Below, piece after piece: positions 7,057 through 13,728 of a stretch of DNA of 16,160 bases (position 1 is its first letter; every line of letters starts with the position of its first letter). The position numbers were made by a program, and so were the translations under genes. The DNA lies in contig DNAU01000111.1 in the NCBI GenBank assembly GCA_003491925.1, forward strand, positions 424-16,583. The letters run 5' to 3'. The notes beneath the pieces are model-generated. The model had not been told where the DNA came from, did not search any database, and saw nothing but the letters and a program-made list of their open reading frames with translations. Source of the DNA: Chloroflexota bacterium (GTDB lineage: Bacteria; Chloroflexota; Dormibacteria; Aeolococcales; Aeolococcaceae).

Positions 7057-7991
7057 TCACCTTCGACCGGGTGAGCAAGCGCTACGGGCGGATCACCGCC
7101 GTCGGTGAGCTCTCCCTGAACGTGGCCTCGGGAGAGATCGTTGTTCTCGCGGGACCCTCCGGCTGCGGCAAGACCACCTCGCTCACCATGATCAACCGCC
7201 TGGTGGAACCCACCTCGGGCACCATCTCCATCGATGGGCGCGACACCGCCGGCATGGACGTCGACGCCCTGCGCCGCAGCATCGGATATGTCATCCAGCA
7301 GGTCGGTCTCTTTCCCCATCAGACGGTCGCCGAGAACATCGCCACCGTCCCGCGCCTGGTCGGCTGGAGCCGGCCGCGCATCGCGGCCCGTGTCGAGGAG
7401 CTGCTGGAGCTGGTGGGCCTGCCGGCGGCCGGATATGCCCGGCGCCTGCCCGCCGAGCTGAGCGGCGGAGAGCGCCAGCGGGTCGGTGTGGCCCGAGCGC
7501 TGGGCGCCGACCCGGATATCCTGCTGATGGACGAGCCCTTCGGGGCGATCGACCCGATCGTGCGGGTGCGCCTGCAGAACGAGCTCCTGCGGCTTCAGAG
7601 GGTGCTTCACAAGACCATCGTCTTCGTGACCCACGACATCGACGAGGCCGTGCGCATCGGGGACCGCGTCGCCCTCCTCTCCCAGGGAGGGGTGCTGGAG
7701 CAGTACGCGCGACCGGTGGAGCTGCTCGCTCACCCGGCCTCCCCTTTCGTGGCCGAGTTCCTCGGGGAGGGTCGCATGGTGCGCCGTCTGGCCCTGCTCC
7801 GGGTTCGCGATGCCCGGCTGGCCCAGCACAACGGCTCCGGCCTTCCCACCGCGAGCGTGAGCGCTGACGCCAGCCTCCGCGACGCTCTGGACGCCGTCCT
7901 CCGCGCCGACGGCGGACGGGTCACGGTGCGCGACGCCGGTGCCGTGCTGGGGGTGATCGACAGCGACGCCATCCGGGAGGCATCGCGATGA
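7053..7991 (+). CDS. opuCA: Opu-type quaternary-amine ABC transporter ATP-binding protein
   Basis: The 312-residue ATPase has Walker A G-P-S-G-C-G-K-T-T (34-42), a Q-loop at Q82/Q83, signature L-S-G-G-E-R-Q-R (136-143), Walker B I-L-L-M-D-E-P (156-162) and H-loop H194 in T-H-D-I-D-E-A. The N-terminal pattern I-N-R-L-V-E-P-T-S-G-T-I is typical of betaine/choline transporter ATPases. After the ATPase core about 65 residues remain, ending in a single CBS-like half (A-S-L-R-D-A-L-D-A-V then G-V-I-D). OpuCA and OpuA ATPases usually carry two CBS modules, which sense ionic strength, so the regulatory tail here is short. GGAGG lies 7 nt before the GTG start. The gene overlaps both neighbours by 4 nt. 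Confidence 0.92.
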   Translation: MITFDRVSKRYGRITAVGELSLNVASGEIVVLAGPSGCGKTTSLTMINRLVEPTSGTISIDGRDTAGMDVDALRRSIGYVIQQVGLFPHQTVAENIATVPRLVGWSRPRIAARVEELLELVGLPAAGYARRLPAELSGGERQRVGVARALGADPDILLMDEPFGAIDPIVRVRLQNELLRLQRVLHKTIVFVTHDIDEAVRIGDRVALLSQGGVLEQYARPVELLAHPASPFVAEFLGEGRMVRRLALLRVRDARLAQHNGSGLPTASVSADASLRDALDAVLRADGGRVTVRDAGAVLGVIDSDAIREASR

Positions 7992-8806
7992 GCGCGCCTC
8001 GGATCGCTGCGGCCGGCAACGCGGCCGCGCGGCGGAAGGCCCACGTCGCCGCCCTGCGCCTGCTTCGGCGCCCTCTGGGCATAGCGGTGGGGTGCGGTCT
8101 CGCCTTCGTCGTCTACCTGACCCTGGGGGGGACTCCCGCCGATTCCCAGGTGCTCAACGGCCCCTTCCTGATCAGCCGCTTGCTTGGCCACCTGCTGCTG
8201 TCGGGGGTCTCGTTCGCCGTGGTGGCAGCGACCTGCGTCCCGATCGGCTCCCTGCTCGCCCTCGCCGGGCGAGCGCCCCGGCTGCTCGTGTTCCCGCTCG
8301 CCAACCTGGGACAGGCGGTTCCCGGCATCGGGGTGCTCGCCCTGCTCTACTCGTTTCTGGGCATAGGAGTCGCACCGGTGATCATCGCCCTGATCGCCTT
8401 CAGCGCTCTTCCGGTGCTCCGCAACACGCTGGTGGGGATCCAGGGGGTCGATCCGGATTCCGTTCGCGCCGCTCGGGGCATGGGGATGACCCCGTGGCAG
8501 ACGCTCCGGCGCATCCAGCTGCCGCTGGCCTCTCCGCTCATCTTCGCCGGGCTGCGCACCTCACTGGTGCTGATCATCGGCACCGCCACCCTGGGCACCT
8601 TCATCGGCGGGGGCGGACTGGGCGATGTGATCGACGCCGGCATCAACATCTCGAACCGGATCGTCTTCGTGGGCGCGGTGATGGTCGCCGCCCTGGCCCT
8701 GCTGGCCGACTGGGTGCTCTCCCTGGTCGAGCTGGCGGTCGTTCCCCGCAGCGCGCGCGTGGGCTCACGTGGCCCCAGCCTGACCGCCTTGGAGGAGACA
8801 CCTTGA
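7988..8806 (+). CDS. opuCD: Opu-type quaternary-amine ABC transporter permease (second)
   Basis: The 272-residue protein has a ~25-residue basic N-terminus, an extra first membrane helix, then the same core as the first permease. Its coupling loop is R-A-A-R-G-M-G-M-T-P-W-Q-T-L-R-R-I-Q-L-P. The following G-T-A-T-L-G-T-F-I-G-G-G-G-L-G segment is characteristic of ProW/OpuC permeases. It forms the translocation pathway with the first permease. The ATG start overlaps the ATPase stop (ATGA), with GGGAGG 7 nt upstream. The gene order permease-ATPase-permease-binding protein differs from the ATPase-permease-binding protein-permease order of Bacillus opuC. The symbol is family-level. Confidence 0.9.
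   Translation: MSAPRIAAAGNAAARRKAHVAALRLLRRPLGIAVGCGLAFVVYLTLGGTPADSQVLNGPFLISRLLGHLLLSGVSFAVVAATCVPIGSLLALAGRAPRLLVFPLANLGQAVPGIGVLALLYSFLGIGVAPVIIALIAFSALPVLRNTLVGIQGVDPDSVRAARGMGMTPWQTLRRIQLPLASPLIFAGLRTSLVLIIGTATLGTFIGGGGLGDVIDAGINISNRIVFVGAVMVAALALLADWVLSLVELAVVPRSARVGSRGPSLTALEETP
8791..8797 (+). promoter_or_regulatory. Ribosome binding site for a TTG start
   Basis: GGAGGAG lies inside the end of the second permease gene, 5 nt before the TTG at 8803. It supports the unusual start codon, which also creates the TTGA stop-start overlap and places the signal peptide at the N-terminus. Confidence 0.7.
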
Positions 8807-9753
8807 GGAGACTCACGATCGCGGCAGTCGCATTCATCCTGGCGCCGCTCGGCCTGGCCGCCTGCGGCGGCAGCAGCACGCCGGCGGCGACCGCCTGTCC
8901 CGCCGGGTCCGGGAACAGCGGTCACGGCGCCCACCTCTCGATAGGCTTCAAGCCGTTCGCCGAGGAGCAGCTGCTGGCCACCATCACCCAGCAGGTGCTC
9001 CAGGCCCACGACTTCACCATCACCGACACCTTCTCGGCATCCGACAAGGCGATCGGCACCGCGCTCACCAGCGGCACCATCGACATGTACTGGCAGTACA
9101 CCGGGACCGAGCTCACCGACTACCTCGGCTACAGCACGGGCCAGTTCCCCACCCAGCTCACCCAGGCTTACAACTTCGTCCAGGAGAAGGACGCTCCCCG
9201 GGACATCTGCTGGACCTCCGACACGCCCTTCGACGACACCAACGGGATAGCCATCAAGGCGTCGGAGGAGGGCACCTACGGCACCACGCTGAGCGCCTTC
9301 GGCACCTACCTCGCCTCCCATCCCAACACCTCGATCTGCATCCTGGCCGAGTTCCGCACCCGTCCCGACGGTCTCCCCGGGCTGGAGAAGACCTACAACG
9401 AGTCGTACGGCAGCGCCAACTACGTGACCGTGGGCAGCACCGCGGAGCAGGAGCTGAACAGCGGCCAGTGCGACGCGGGTGAGGTGTTCACCACCGACGC
9501 CGCCATCCAGACCGACGACCTCTACGTGCTCCAGGACAGCAAGAACCTCTTCCCGCCTGACAACGCCGGCCTGCTGGTGCGCAAGAGCGTGCTTCAGCAG
9601 TACCCGGCGATCGCCGCCCTGATGGCGCCGGTGGCCGCTCAGCTGACGACCTCCACCGTCCTCTCCCTGGATGCCGACGTCGAGGTGGACAACGAGACGG
9701 TGTCGACCGTCGCCCACAACTGGCTGGTCCAGAACCACTTCCTGGCCGGTTGA
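8803..9753 (+). CDS. opuCC: Opu-type lipoprotein substrate-binding protein (OpuAC domain)
   Basis: The 316-residue protein starts at TTG. It has a lipoprotein signal (L-R-R-L-T-I, a hydrophobic core, lipobox L-A-A-C with C21), so it is anchored outside the membrane. The mature part has the OpuAC/QAT binding fold: I-G-F-K-P-F-A-E-E-Q-L-L near the start, Y-W-Q-Y-T-G-T-E-L in the first lobe, and a conserved L-A-E-F-R-T-R-P-D-G-L-P-G-L block in the second. It would deliver a quaternary ammonium compound to the permeases. Four cysteines besides C21 suggest possible disulfides. Choline, glycine betaine and carnitine are the usual ligands, but EgtU-type relatives bind ergothioneine, so the ligand is open. 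A frame extending back to 8092 is the permease region read out of frame. Confidence 0.9.
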   Translation: MRRLTIAAVAFILAPLGLAACGGSSTPAATACPAGSGNSGHGAHLSIGFKPFAEEQLLATITQQVLQAHDFTITDTFSASDKAIGTALTSGTIDMYWQYTGTELTDYLGYSTGQFPTQLTQAYNFVQEKDAPRDICWTSDTPFDDTNGIAIKASEEGTYGTTLSAFGTYLASHPNTSICILAEFRTRPDGLPGLEKTYNESYGSANYVTVGSTAEQELNSGQCDAGEVFTTDAAIQTDDLYVLQDSKNLFPPDNAGLLVRKSVLQQYPAIAALMAPVAAQLTTSTVLSLDADVEVDNETVSTVAHNWLVQNHFLAG

Positions 9754-9759
9754 GCCTGG

Positions 9760-9794
9760 CGAGGCGGCCGGGCCCGGCCGGTCCGGCTGCCTCG
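9760..9794 (+). terminator. Hairpin at the end of the Opu operon
   Basis: CGAGGCGGCCGG (9760-9771) pairs with CCGGCTGCCTCG (9783-9794) over 12 positions, with a single G-T wobble and an 11-nt loop. It begins 7 bp after the binding-protein stop codon. No T-tract follows. Its position just after a four-gene operon makes a terminator or 3'-end stabiliser likely. Confidence 0.6.
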
Positions 9795-9896
9795 CGACCA
9801 CTCCGATCCTCCTCGCGGCAGACGGGACGCCGGACTCGCCGGCTCGGCGTGGATCGGCGGGTCAGGCCGCGGCCCGCCCGAGCTCGCGCACGGAGG

Positions 9897-9915
9897 GGTC
9901 GTGCACTGCACGACC
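9897..9915. promoter_or_regulatory. Perfect 19-bp dyad upstream of the type III PKS (candidate operator)
   Basis: GGTCGTGCA-C-TGCACGACC is a perfect 9-bp inverted repeat around one central base, 180 bp before the PKS start. The size and symmetry fit the site of a dimeric repressor such as a TetR-, MarR- or GntR-type protein. As RNA it could also form an 8-bp stem with a 3-nt loop. No regulator gene lies beside it. Confidence 0.45.
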
Positions 9916-10094
9916 GAGCCCCCGCGAACGGTCACCTCCGGTGTCGCCGCCGCACCGACAGGTTCAGGCCTCCGGCGGCGCCGCTCCGTGGCACACACTT
10001 GATTCCGTGAGTGGACGACCGCTCGAGCCCAGTGAGCCAGGCCGATGAATCCCTCCGAACGGAGCCGGCCAGCTGAGGTCGAGGTGGGGGAGGT

Positions 10095-11201
10095 GTGGGG
10101 CTGAGCTCCCTCCGGGCCCTCCCCGGGCTCGCCGCCCCGCAGCCCGCGGTGCCAGATGCTGCATCGTCTCCGGTCCGGCTCGCGGGATTCGGGAGCGCCG
10201 CTCCGGGCCATCCGGCCGGGCCCGAGGAGGTCGCGTCGGTGGTGGCCGCGGTGTGGCCCGGCCTCGCGCGCCACCTCGGACCTCTCATCGACCAGTCCGC
10301 CTGCGTCGGACGTCGCCTCGTCCGCCCCCCCTCCGAGCTGGCCACGCCGCTGACCCCGGCGGCTCAGACCGCCGCCTACCGGCGGGTCGCGCCGGCGCTG
10401 GCCGAGGAGGCGGCGACCCGGGCCCTGACCGCCGCCGGCATCGCTCCCGAGGAGGTCGGCCTCCTCGTGCTCGCCTCGTGCACCGGATTCGTCCTCCCCG
10501 GGGTCGACGTGATGCTCATCCCGCGCCTCGGGCTTCGCGCCGAGGTGGTGCGCATGCCCTTCACCGTCTTCGGCTGCGGCGGCGGTGCGGCCGGGCTCGC
10601 CCGCGCCTGCGACTGGGTCAGGGGACAGCCCGAGCAGGCCGCGCTGGTGGTGGCCGTCGAGGTTCCCTCGCTCACCTTCCGGCCCGATGACACCTCCGTC
10701 GACAACCTCCTGAGCGCCCTCGTGTTCGGCGACGGTGCCGCAGCCGTGGTGGTCACCGCGGGTGAGTGGGGCCTGCGGATCGGGCGGAGCCGCAGCGTCG
10801 TCGTGCCCGACACGGCCAACGCGCTCGGCTATCAGCTCGCCGACTCCGGCCTGCAGGTGGTGCTCTCCCAGCGGCTGCCGCGCCTGCTCGCTCAAGCTCT
10901 TCCCGGCCTGGTGCGAGCGTTTCTCGGCGAGAGACCGCCGGCGGCGCTGGAGGCCGTCGCCGTGCATCCCGGTGGTCCCCGCATCCTGGAGGCGGTGGAG
11001 CGCTGCCTGGGGTTGAGCAGGGATCAGACCGTGGCCTCCTGGGCCACCCTCCAGAGCGTCGGCAACACCTCGTCCGCGGCCATTCTCTCGGTGCTGGGCG
11101 AGCTCGCCGGTTCACCGCCGTCCCCCCGCGGCCGCGGCCTCGCCATCGGCTTCGGTCCGGGGCTCTCGATCGAGCTGCTGGAGCTGGCGTGGCAGTGCTG
11201 A
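10095..11201 (+). CDS. Type III polyketide synthase (chalcone/stilbene synthase superfamily)
   Basis: The 368-residue enzyme has the complete type III catalytic triad. C161 lies in F-G-C-G-G-G-A-A-G-L, H291 in V-H-P-G-G-P-R-I-L and N324 in S-V-G-N-T-S-S-A. The C-terminal signature G-F-G-P-G-L-S-I-E (352-360) is also present. Such homodimers extend an acyl-CoA starter with malonyl-CoA units and cyclise the chain to resorcinols, pyrones or naphthalene derivatives. The adjoining ICMT-type methyltransferase points to the alkylresorcinol/alkylpyrone group (SrsA, BpsA) rather than RppA, but starter and chain length cannot be read from sequence. An in-frame stop at 10074 limits the start to GTG 10095 or later; GAGGTGG 7 nt upstream favours 10095. 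The first ~25 residues are poorly ordered. The gene overlaps the methyltransferase gene by 13 bp. Confidence 0.93.
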   Translation: MGLSSLRALPGLAAPQPAVPDAASSPVRLAGFGSAAPGHPAGPEEVASVVAAVWPGLARHLGPLIDQSACVGRRLVRPPSELATPLTPAAQTAAYRRVAPALAEEAATRALTAAGIAPEEVGLLVLASCTGFVLPGVDVMLIPRLGLRAEVVRMPFTVFGCGGGAAGLARACDWVRGQPEQAALVVAVEVPSLTFRPDDTSVDNLLSALVFGDGAAAVVVTAGEWGLRIGRSRSVVVPDTANALGYQLADSGLQVVLSQRLPRLLAQALPGLVRAFLGERPPAALEAVAVHPGGPRILEAVERCLGLSRDQTVASWATLQSVGNTSSAAILSVLGELAGSPPSPRGRGLAIGFGPGLSIELLELAWQC

Positions 11202-11842
11202 GCCGGCGCGGCCGCTCCGCGCTCGTGGCGGGGCTCGGGGGGATGCGCCTCGCCGAGGTGGTCTGGTCGGCGCGCAACCTCCGCCGCGCGGGTGGGGGAA
11301 GCCAGGCCGCGCCGCGAAGCTTCCCGCTCATGGTCTCGATCAACGTCGCCCTCTTCGGCCTCTGCATCGTGCCGCGGCGGAGGCGCCCGCCGCTCGTGCT
11401 CGAGCTGGCGGCGCTGACCGGGCTGCTGGCGGCGGTCGGGCTCCGCCTCTGGGTGATCGCCTGCCTGGGGCCGGCGTGGAACGTGAAGGCGGTGGTCCCG
11501 AAGAGGATGGAGGTGGTCACCCGGGGCCCCTACGGGTGGATCCGCCACCCCAACTACCTCGCGGTCATCCTGGAGTTCGCGGCCCTTCCCCTGGCCGTCG
11601 GCGCCTACGCCGAGGCGGTGGTGCTCAGCGTGGCCAACGCCGCCGTCCTGGTTCCGCGCATCCGCGCCGAGGAGGAGCTCCTGGATCGGGTGCCGGGCTA
11701 TCGGGAGGCCTTCGCCGGGGTGCCCCGTCTGCTCCCAGACCTGGATCGGTGGGTGGCGCGAATCAGATCGTCAGATGAGATACGAGTGGCCGCTCACCAA
11801 TCCAGGTCAGATCCCGGTCAGGGAGAGCCAATCTCGGGGTGA
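11189..11842 (+). CDS. ICMT-family membrane methyltransferase (SrsB/BpsB-like)
   Basis: The 217-residue membrane protein starts at GTG 11189, or GTG 11195 two codons later, inside the end of the PKS gene. The N-terminus M-R-L-A-E-V-V-W-S-A-R-N (19-30) matches the R-x-x-E...S-x-R-N pattern of bacterial YpbQ/BpsB and SrsB proteins. Three to four further hydrophobic segments follow. The family core is G-P-Y-G-W-I-R-H-P-N-Y (113-123) with E-E-E-L-L (161-165) and Y-R-E-A-F (171-175), which build the S-adenosylmethionine site. BpsB and SrsB O-methylate the phenolic or pyrone products of the adjacent type III PKS, and the overlapping genes argue for that role here. The last ~25 residues look unstructured, and their codons overlap the convergent flavoprotein gene by 36 bp. 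Confidence 0.85.
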   Translation: MAVLSRRGRSALVAGLGGMRLAEVVWSARNLRRAGGGSQAAPRSFPLMVSINVALFGLCIVPRRRRPPLVLELAALTGLLAAVGLRLWVIACLGPAWNVKAVVPKRMEVVTRGPYGWIRHPNYLAVILEFAALPLAVGAYAEAVVLSVANAAVLVPRIRAEEELLDRVPGYREAFAGVPRLLPDLDRWVARIRSSDEIRVAAHQSRSDPGQGEPISG

Positions 11843-12994
11843 CAGCCGCCGGAAACCCCAGTAGCCGCAGTTCACCCCGAGCAGGGCCTGGAGGGCCGCG
11901 GGCCGCGCGGCGGCCCGGGTGATGGCCCGGCGGCTGACCCCGGCGTGTCGCGCCATCAGCATTGCGAGTCGGGTGAGCCGGCGTCGATCCCGCCACAGCC
12001 GGCGGTGCTCCAGCGCGTAGGCGGCCGCCGCCGCAGCCGGCGAGACCCGACCGGCGAGCGCGGCATCGAGGTGAAGGACCAGGCGCCCCGCCGCCAGCAG
12101 CCCGATGGCGATCCCCTCGCCCGTGGTGGGGTCGTCGTAGCCGGCCGCGTCTCCGACCAGGAAGAGGCTGTCGCCGGCCACCCGGCGGGGCCGCTGGCGG
12201 AAGAGCCCCGCGGCGAGAGGCGCGACAGCCAGGTCCGCTCCCGCGAGCTCCGGCAGCGCCGAGCGCACCGCCCCCGCGTAGTCGCGGGCGATGGCGCCGA
12301 CGGTGGCGCGGTCGCCGAGCACCGACACCAGCAGCTCATCGCCGCCGACCGGTGCCTGGTACCACTCGTGACCGCGCGCGAAGGTCACGGTGATGCCGGG
12401 GATGGCGCGGGTGTCGACCCGCCAGTGCCCGGCCAGCCCATACCGGCCGCCCCCCGCTGCCGGCGAGGTCCAGCCGGCGGCCCTGCGCATCGGTGAGTGC
12501 AGGCCGTCGGCGGCGACCACGGCCCGGGCGGTGACGGAGGCTCGCTCGGTGAGCACCCCGGTGATCCCGCCGCGCCGGTCCCGGGTGAGACCGGTGGCGC
12601 GCACCCCCTCCACGAAGGTGACCCCCGGCTCGACCCGCAGTGCCGCGGCTGCGAGGGCGTCGAAGCGGAGCCGCCGCACTCCGAGCCCCCAGGCGGGTCC
12701 GCCTCCGGGCGGGGCTGGGAAGGCCGCTGTCGCGGTCACGGGGTGGCCGCGCACCCGATAGCTGACGGAGTGGAGCGCCGGCGCCCCGGTCGCCAGCAAG
12801 GCGTCGAGCAGGCCGAGGCGCCGCAGCACGGAGACGCCACTGGGCATCAGTCCCTCGCCGCACGCCTTGTCGCGGGGGAAACAGGACCGGTCGAGGACGA
12901 TGGTCCGGTGACCGGCCCGCGCCAGGAGCAGGGCCGTGGCGGCGCCGCTGGGGCCGGCCCCCACCACCACGACGTCGGCATCCTCGGCGCTCAC
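11807..12994 (-). CDS. FAD-dependent oxidoreductase (geranylgeranyl reductase/hydroxylase type)
   Basis: The 395-residue flavoprotein (GTG start) has G-A-G-P-S-G (12-17) with acidic D35 for FAD binding. It also has P-R-D-K-A-C-G-E-G-L (40-49), A-A-D-G (161-164) and the second FAD motif G-D-A-A-G-Y-D-D-P-T-T-G-E-G-I (281-295). The C-G-E-G pattern is typical of the geranylgeranyl-reductase-related branch of the PHBH-fold superfamily, which includes reductases and aromatic hydroxylases. Streptomyces srsABC also pairs a type III PKS and an ICMT-type methyltransferase with a flavoprotein hydroxylase (SrsC), so oxidation or reduction of the PKS product is a reasonable guess. Unlike srsC, this gene faces the other two. 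Upstream in-frame sequence back to 13240 is Arg/Pro-rich and non-coding in character. A -10-like CAAGAT lies 6 nt before the GTG, with no ribosome binding site. Confidence 0.87.
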   Translation of the reverse strand: MSAEDADVVVVGAGPSGAATALLLARAGHRTIVLDRSCFPRDKACGEGLMPSGVSVLRRLGLLDALLATGAPALHSVSYRVRGHPVTATAAFPAPPGGGPAWGLGVRRLRFDALAAAALRVEPGVTFVEGVRATGLTRDRRGGITGVLTERASVTARAVVAADGLHSPMRRAAGWTSPAAGGGRYGLAGHWRVDTRAIPGITVTFARGHEWYQAPVGGDELLVSVLGDRATVGAIARDYAGAVRSALPELAGADLAVAPLAAGLFRQRPRRVAGDSLFLVGDAAGYDDPTTGEGIAIGLLAAGRLVLHLDAALAGRVSPAAAAAAYALEHRRLWRDRRRLTRLAMLMARHAGVSRRAITRAAARPAALQALLGVNCGYWGFRRLSPRDWLSLTGI

Positions 12995-13104
12995 CGCCCG
13001 ATCTTGCGCTCGCCCCTGGTCGCCGCGGCGCGCCTGCTGTGAGGGTGGTCCCCGCCGGCTCGACCAGCGCAGGGGCGGTCGCCGCCCGGTGAGGTGTGGT
13101 CGGA

Positions 13105-13536
13105 TCAGAGGAGGGGGGCGAGCAGATCCGCCGCCTTCTCGAGGCCGATGACGTCCTCCGGCGTGAAGGCGTCGGGGACGTCGCTGTCGATATCGATCTG
13201 GCCCACGACCCGGCCGTCGCGGCGGATCAGGACGACGCACTCGGAGCGCGTCTCCAGGCTGCAGGAGATGTAGTCGGGATCACCGGCGACGTCGGCGACC
13301 AGCTGGCTCCCACCGCTGGCCACGGCGCGTCCGCAGACGCCCTCGCCAACCCGGATCCTGGTGTGATCGGTCGGCCGTCCCTCGAAGGCACGAAGCACCA
13401 GGGTCTCGCCCTCCAGGCCGTAGAGGTAGACCGAGGTGTGGCGCGAGGACGCCTGGCGGAGGGCTCGGGCAGCGCGCTCCAAGCCGGCGGTGCCCCGAGG
13501 GAGGTCGCGCAGGGGTTCCCAGGCGGTGTCGGTCAT
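13105..13536 (-). CDS. GAF-domain protein resembling free methionine-R-sulfoxide reductase
   Basis: The 143-residue single-domain protein has the GAF pattern of YebR-type free methionine-R-sulfoxide reductase (fRMsr). Matches are T-R-I-R-V-G-E-G-V-C-G (59-69), V-A-D-V-A-G-D-P-D-Y-I-S-C (80-92), R-S-E (97-99), G-Q-I-D-I-D-S (112-118), and a last F-T-P-E-D helix. Two of the three fRMsr cysteines are kept with the right 24-residue spacing: C68 and C92 correspond to E. coli C94 and C118. The position of C84 is H58, and an extra C100 is present. C118 is the catalytic residue in the family, so reduction of free Met-R-sulfoxide is possible, but the resolving cysteine differs. The ATG at 13536 avoids an unconserved upstream extension to 13713. 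The gene precedes the flavoprotein gene by 110 bp on the same strand. Confidence 0.78.
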   Translation of the reverse strand: MTDTAWEPLRDLPRGTAGLERAARALRQASSRHTSVYLYGLEGETLVLRAFEGRPTDHTRIRVGEGVCGRAVASGGSQLVADVAGDPDYISCSLETRSECVVLIRRDGRVVGQIDIDSDVPDAFTPEDVIGLEKAADLLAPLL

Positions 13537-13646
13537 TTGGCGAGCCCCATCCTGCCACGTCACCCGCTCCCCGCAGCGAGAGGGGAGGGTCGAGGCCGCC
13601 CCGGCTCCGCCCGGCTGCGGGACGACCACGGTGGCCGCGGGCGACC

Positions 13647-13667
13647 CCCTTAAGCCGCCTTTAAGGG
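13647..13667. promoter_or_regulatory. CCCTTAA/TTAAGGG dyad in the divergent GAF-RCC1 intergenic region
   Basis: CCCTTAA (13647-13653) and TTAAGGG (13661-13667) form a perfect 7-bp inverted repeat with a 7-nt centre. The AT-rich core stands out in this GC-rich region. It lies 110 bp before the GAF start and 70 bp before the RCC1-protein start, so a bound regulator could affect both. It may be an operator or may contain a -10-like element; nothing else supports either reading. Confidence 0.4.
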
Positions 13668-13688
13668 CAGTCGAATCACACCGCCGAG

Positions 13689-13716
13689 CATGGCGAGCCA
13701 TGGATCCGGCCATGCG
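13689..13716. promoter_or_regulatory. Overlapping CATG palindromes just upstream of the RCC1 gene
   Basis: CATGGC-GA-GCCATG (13689-13702) is a perfect inverted repeat. Its right arm also pairs with a further GGCCATG (ends 13716) across ATCC. The two alternative hairpins lie immediately before the ribosome binding site at 13723, so they would sit in the mRNA leader. Switching or operator function is speculative. Confidence 0.25.
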
Positions 13717-13722
13717 CCGTGC

Positions 13723-13728
13723 GGGAGG
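13723..13728 (+). promoter_or_regulatory. Ribosome binding site deciding the RCC1 gene start
   Basis: GGGAGG with 9 nt to GTG 13738. This start gives a normal signal peptide, whereas the ATG at 13690 adds a 16-residue His/Gly/Pro-containing tail and has no ribosome binding site. Confidence 0.55.

Larger units (their letters stand above)
9754..10094. other. 341-bp intergenic region before the type III PKS gene
   Basis: I see no supported gene here; the short reading frames are Arg/Pro-rich and look like frame noise. It holds the operon-end hairpin (9760-9794) and a perfect 19-bp dyad (9897-9915), both listed separately. The last ~180 bp should contain the PKS promoter, but I cannot point to convincing -35 and -10 elements. 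GAGGTGG at 10081-10087 is the likely PKS ribosome binding site, 7 nt from the GTG. Confidence 0.5.

Noticed and set aside
8347..9801. 484-residue minus-strand open frame across the Opu permease and binding-protein genes
   Set aside because: Composition is typical of an antisense shadow and it covers two well-supported transporter genes.
9754..10010. Small plus-strand protein in the gap before the PKS gene
   Set aside because: The 86-residue frame (from 9750) is almost entirely Arg/Pro/Ala, overlaps the previous stop codon and spans both the hairpin and the dyad.
9639..10967. 442-residue minus-strand open frame across the intergenic region and the PKS gene
   Set aside because: It is antisense to the PKS catalytic core, rich in G/R/E/H, with no recognisable domain or start context.
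12995..13240. N-terminal extension of the flavoprotein gene to 13240
   Set aside because: The extra 82 residues are Arg/Pro-rich, run antisense over the end of the GAF gene and precede the canonical FAD-binding strand.
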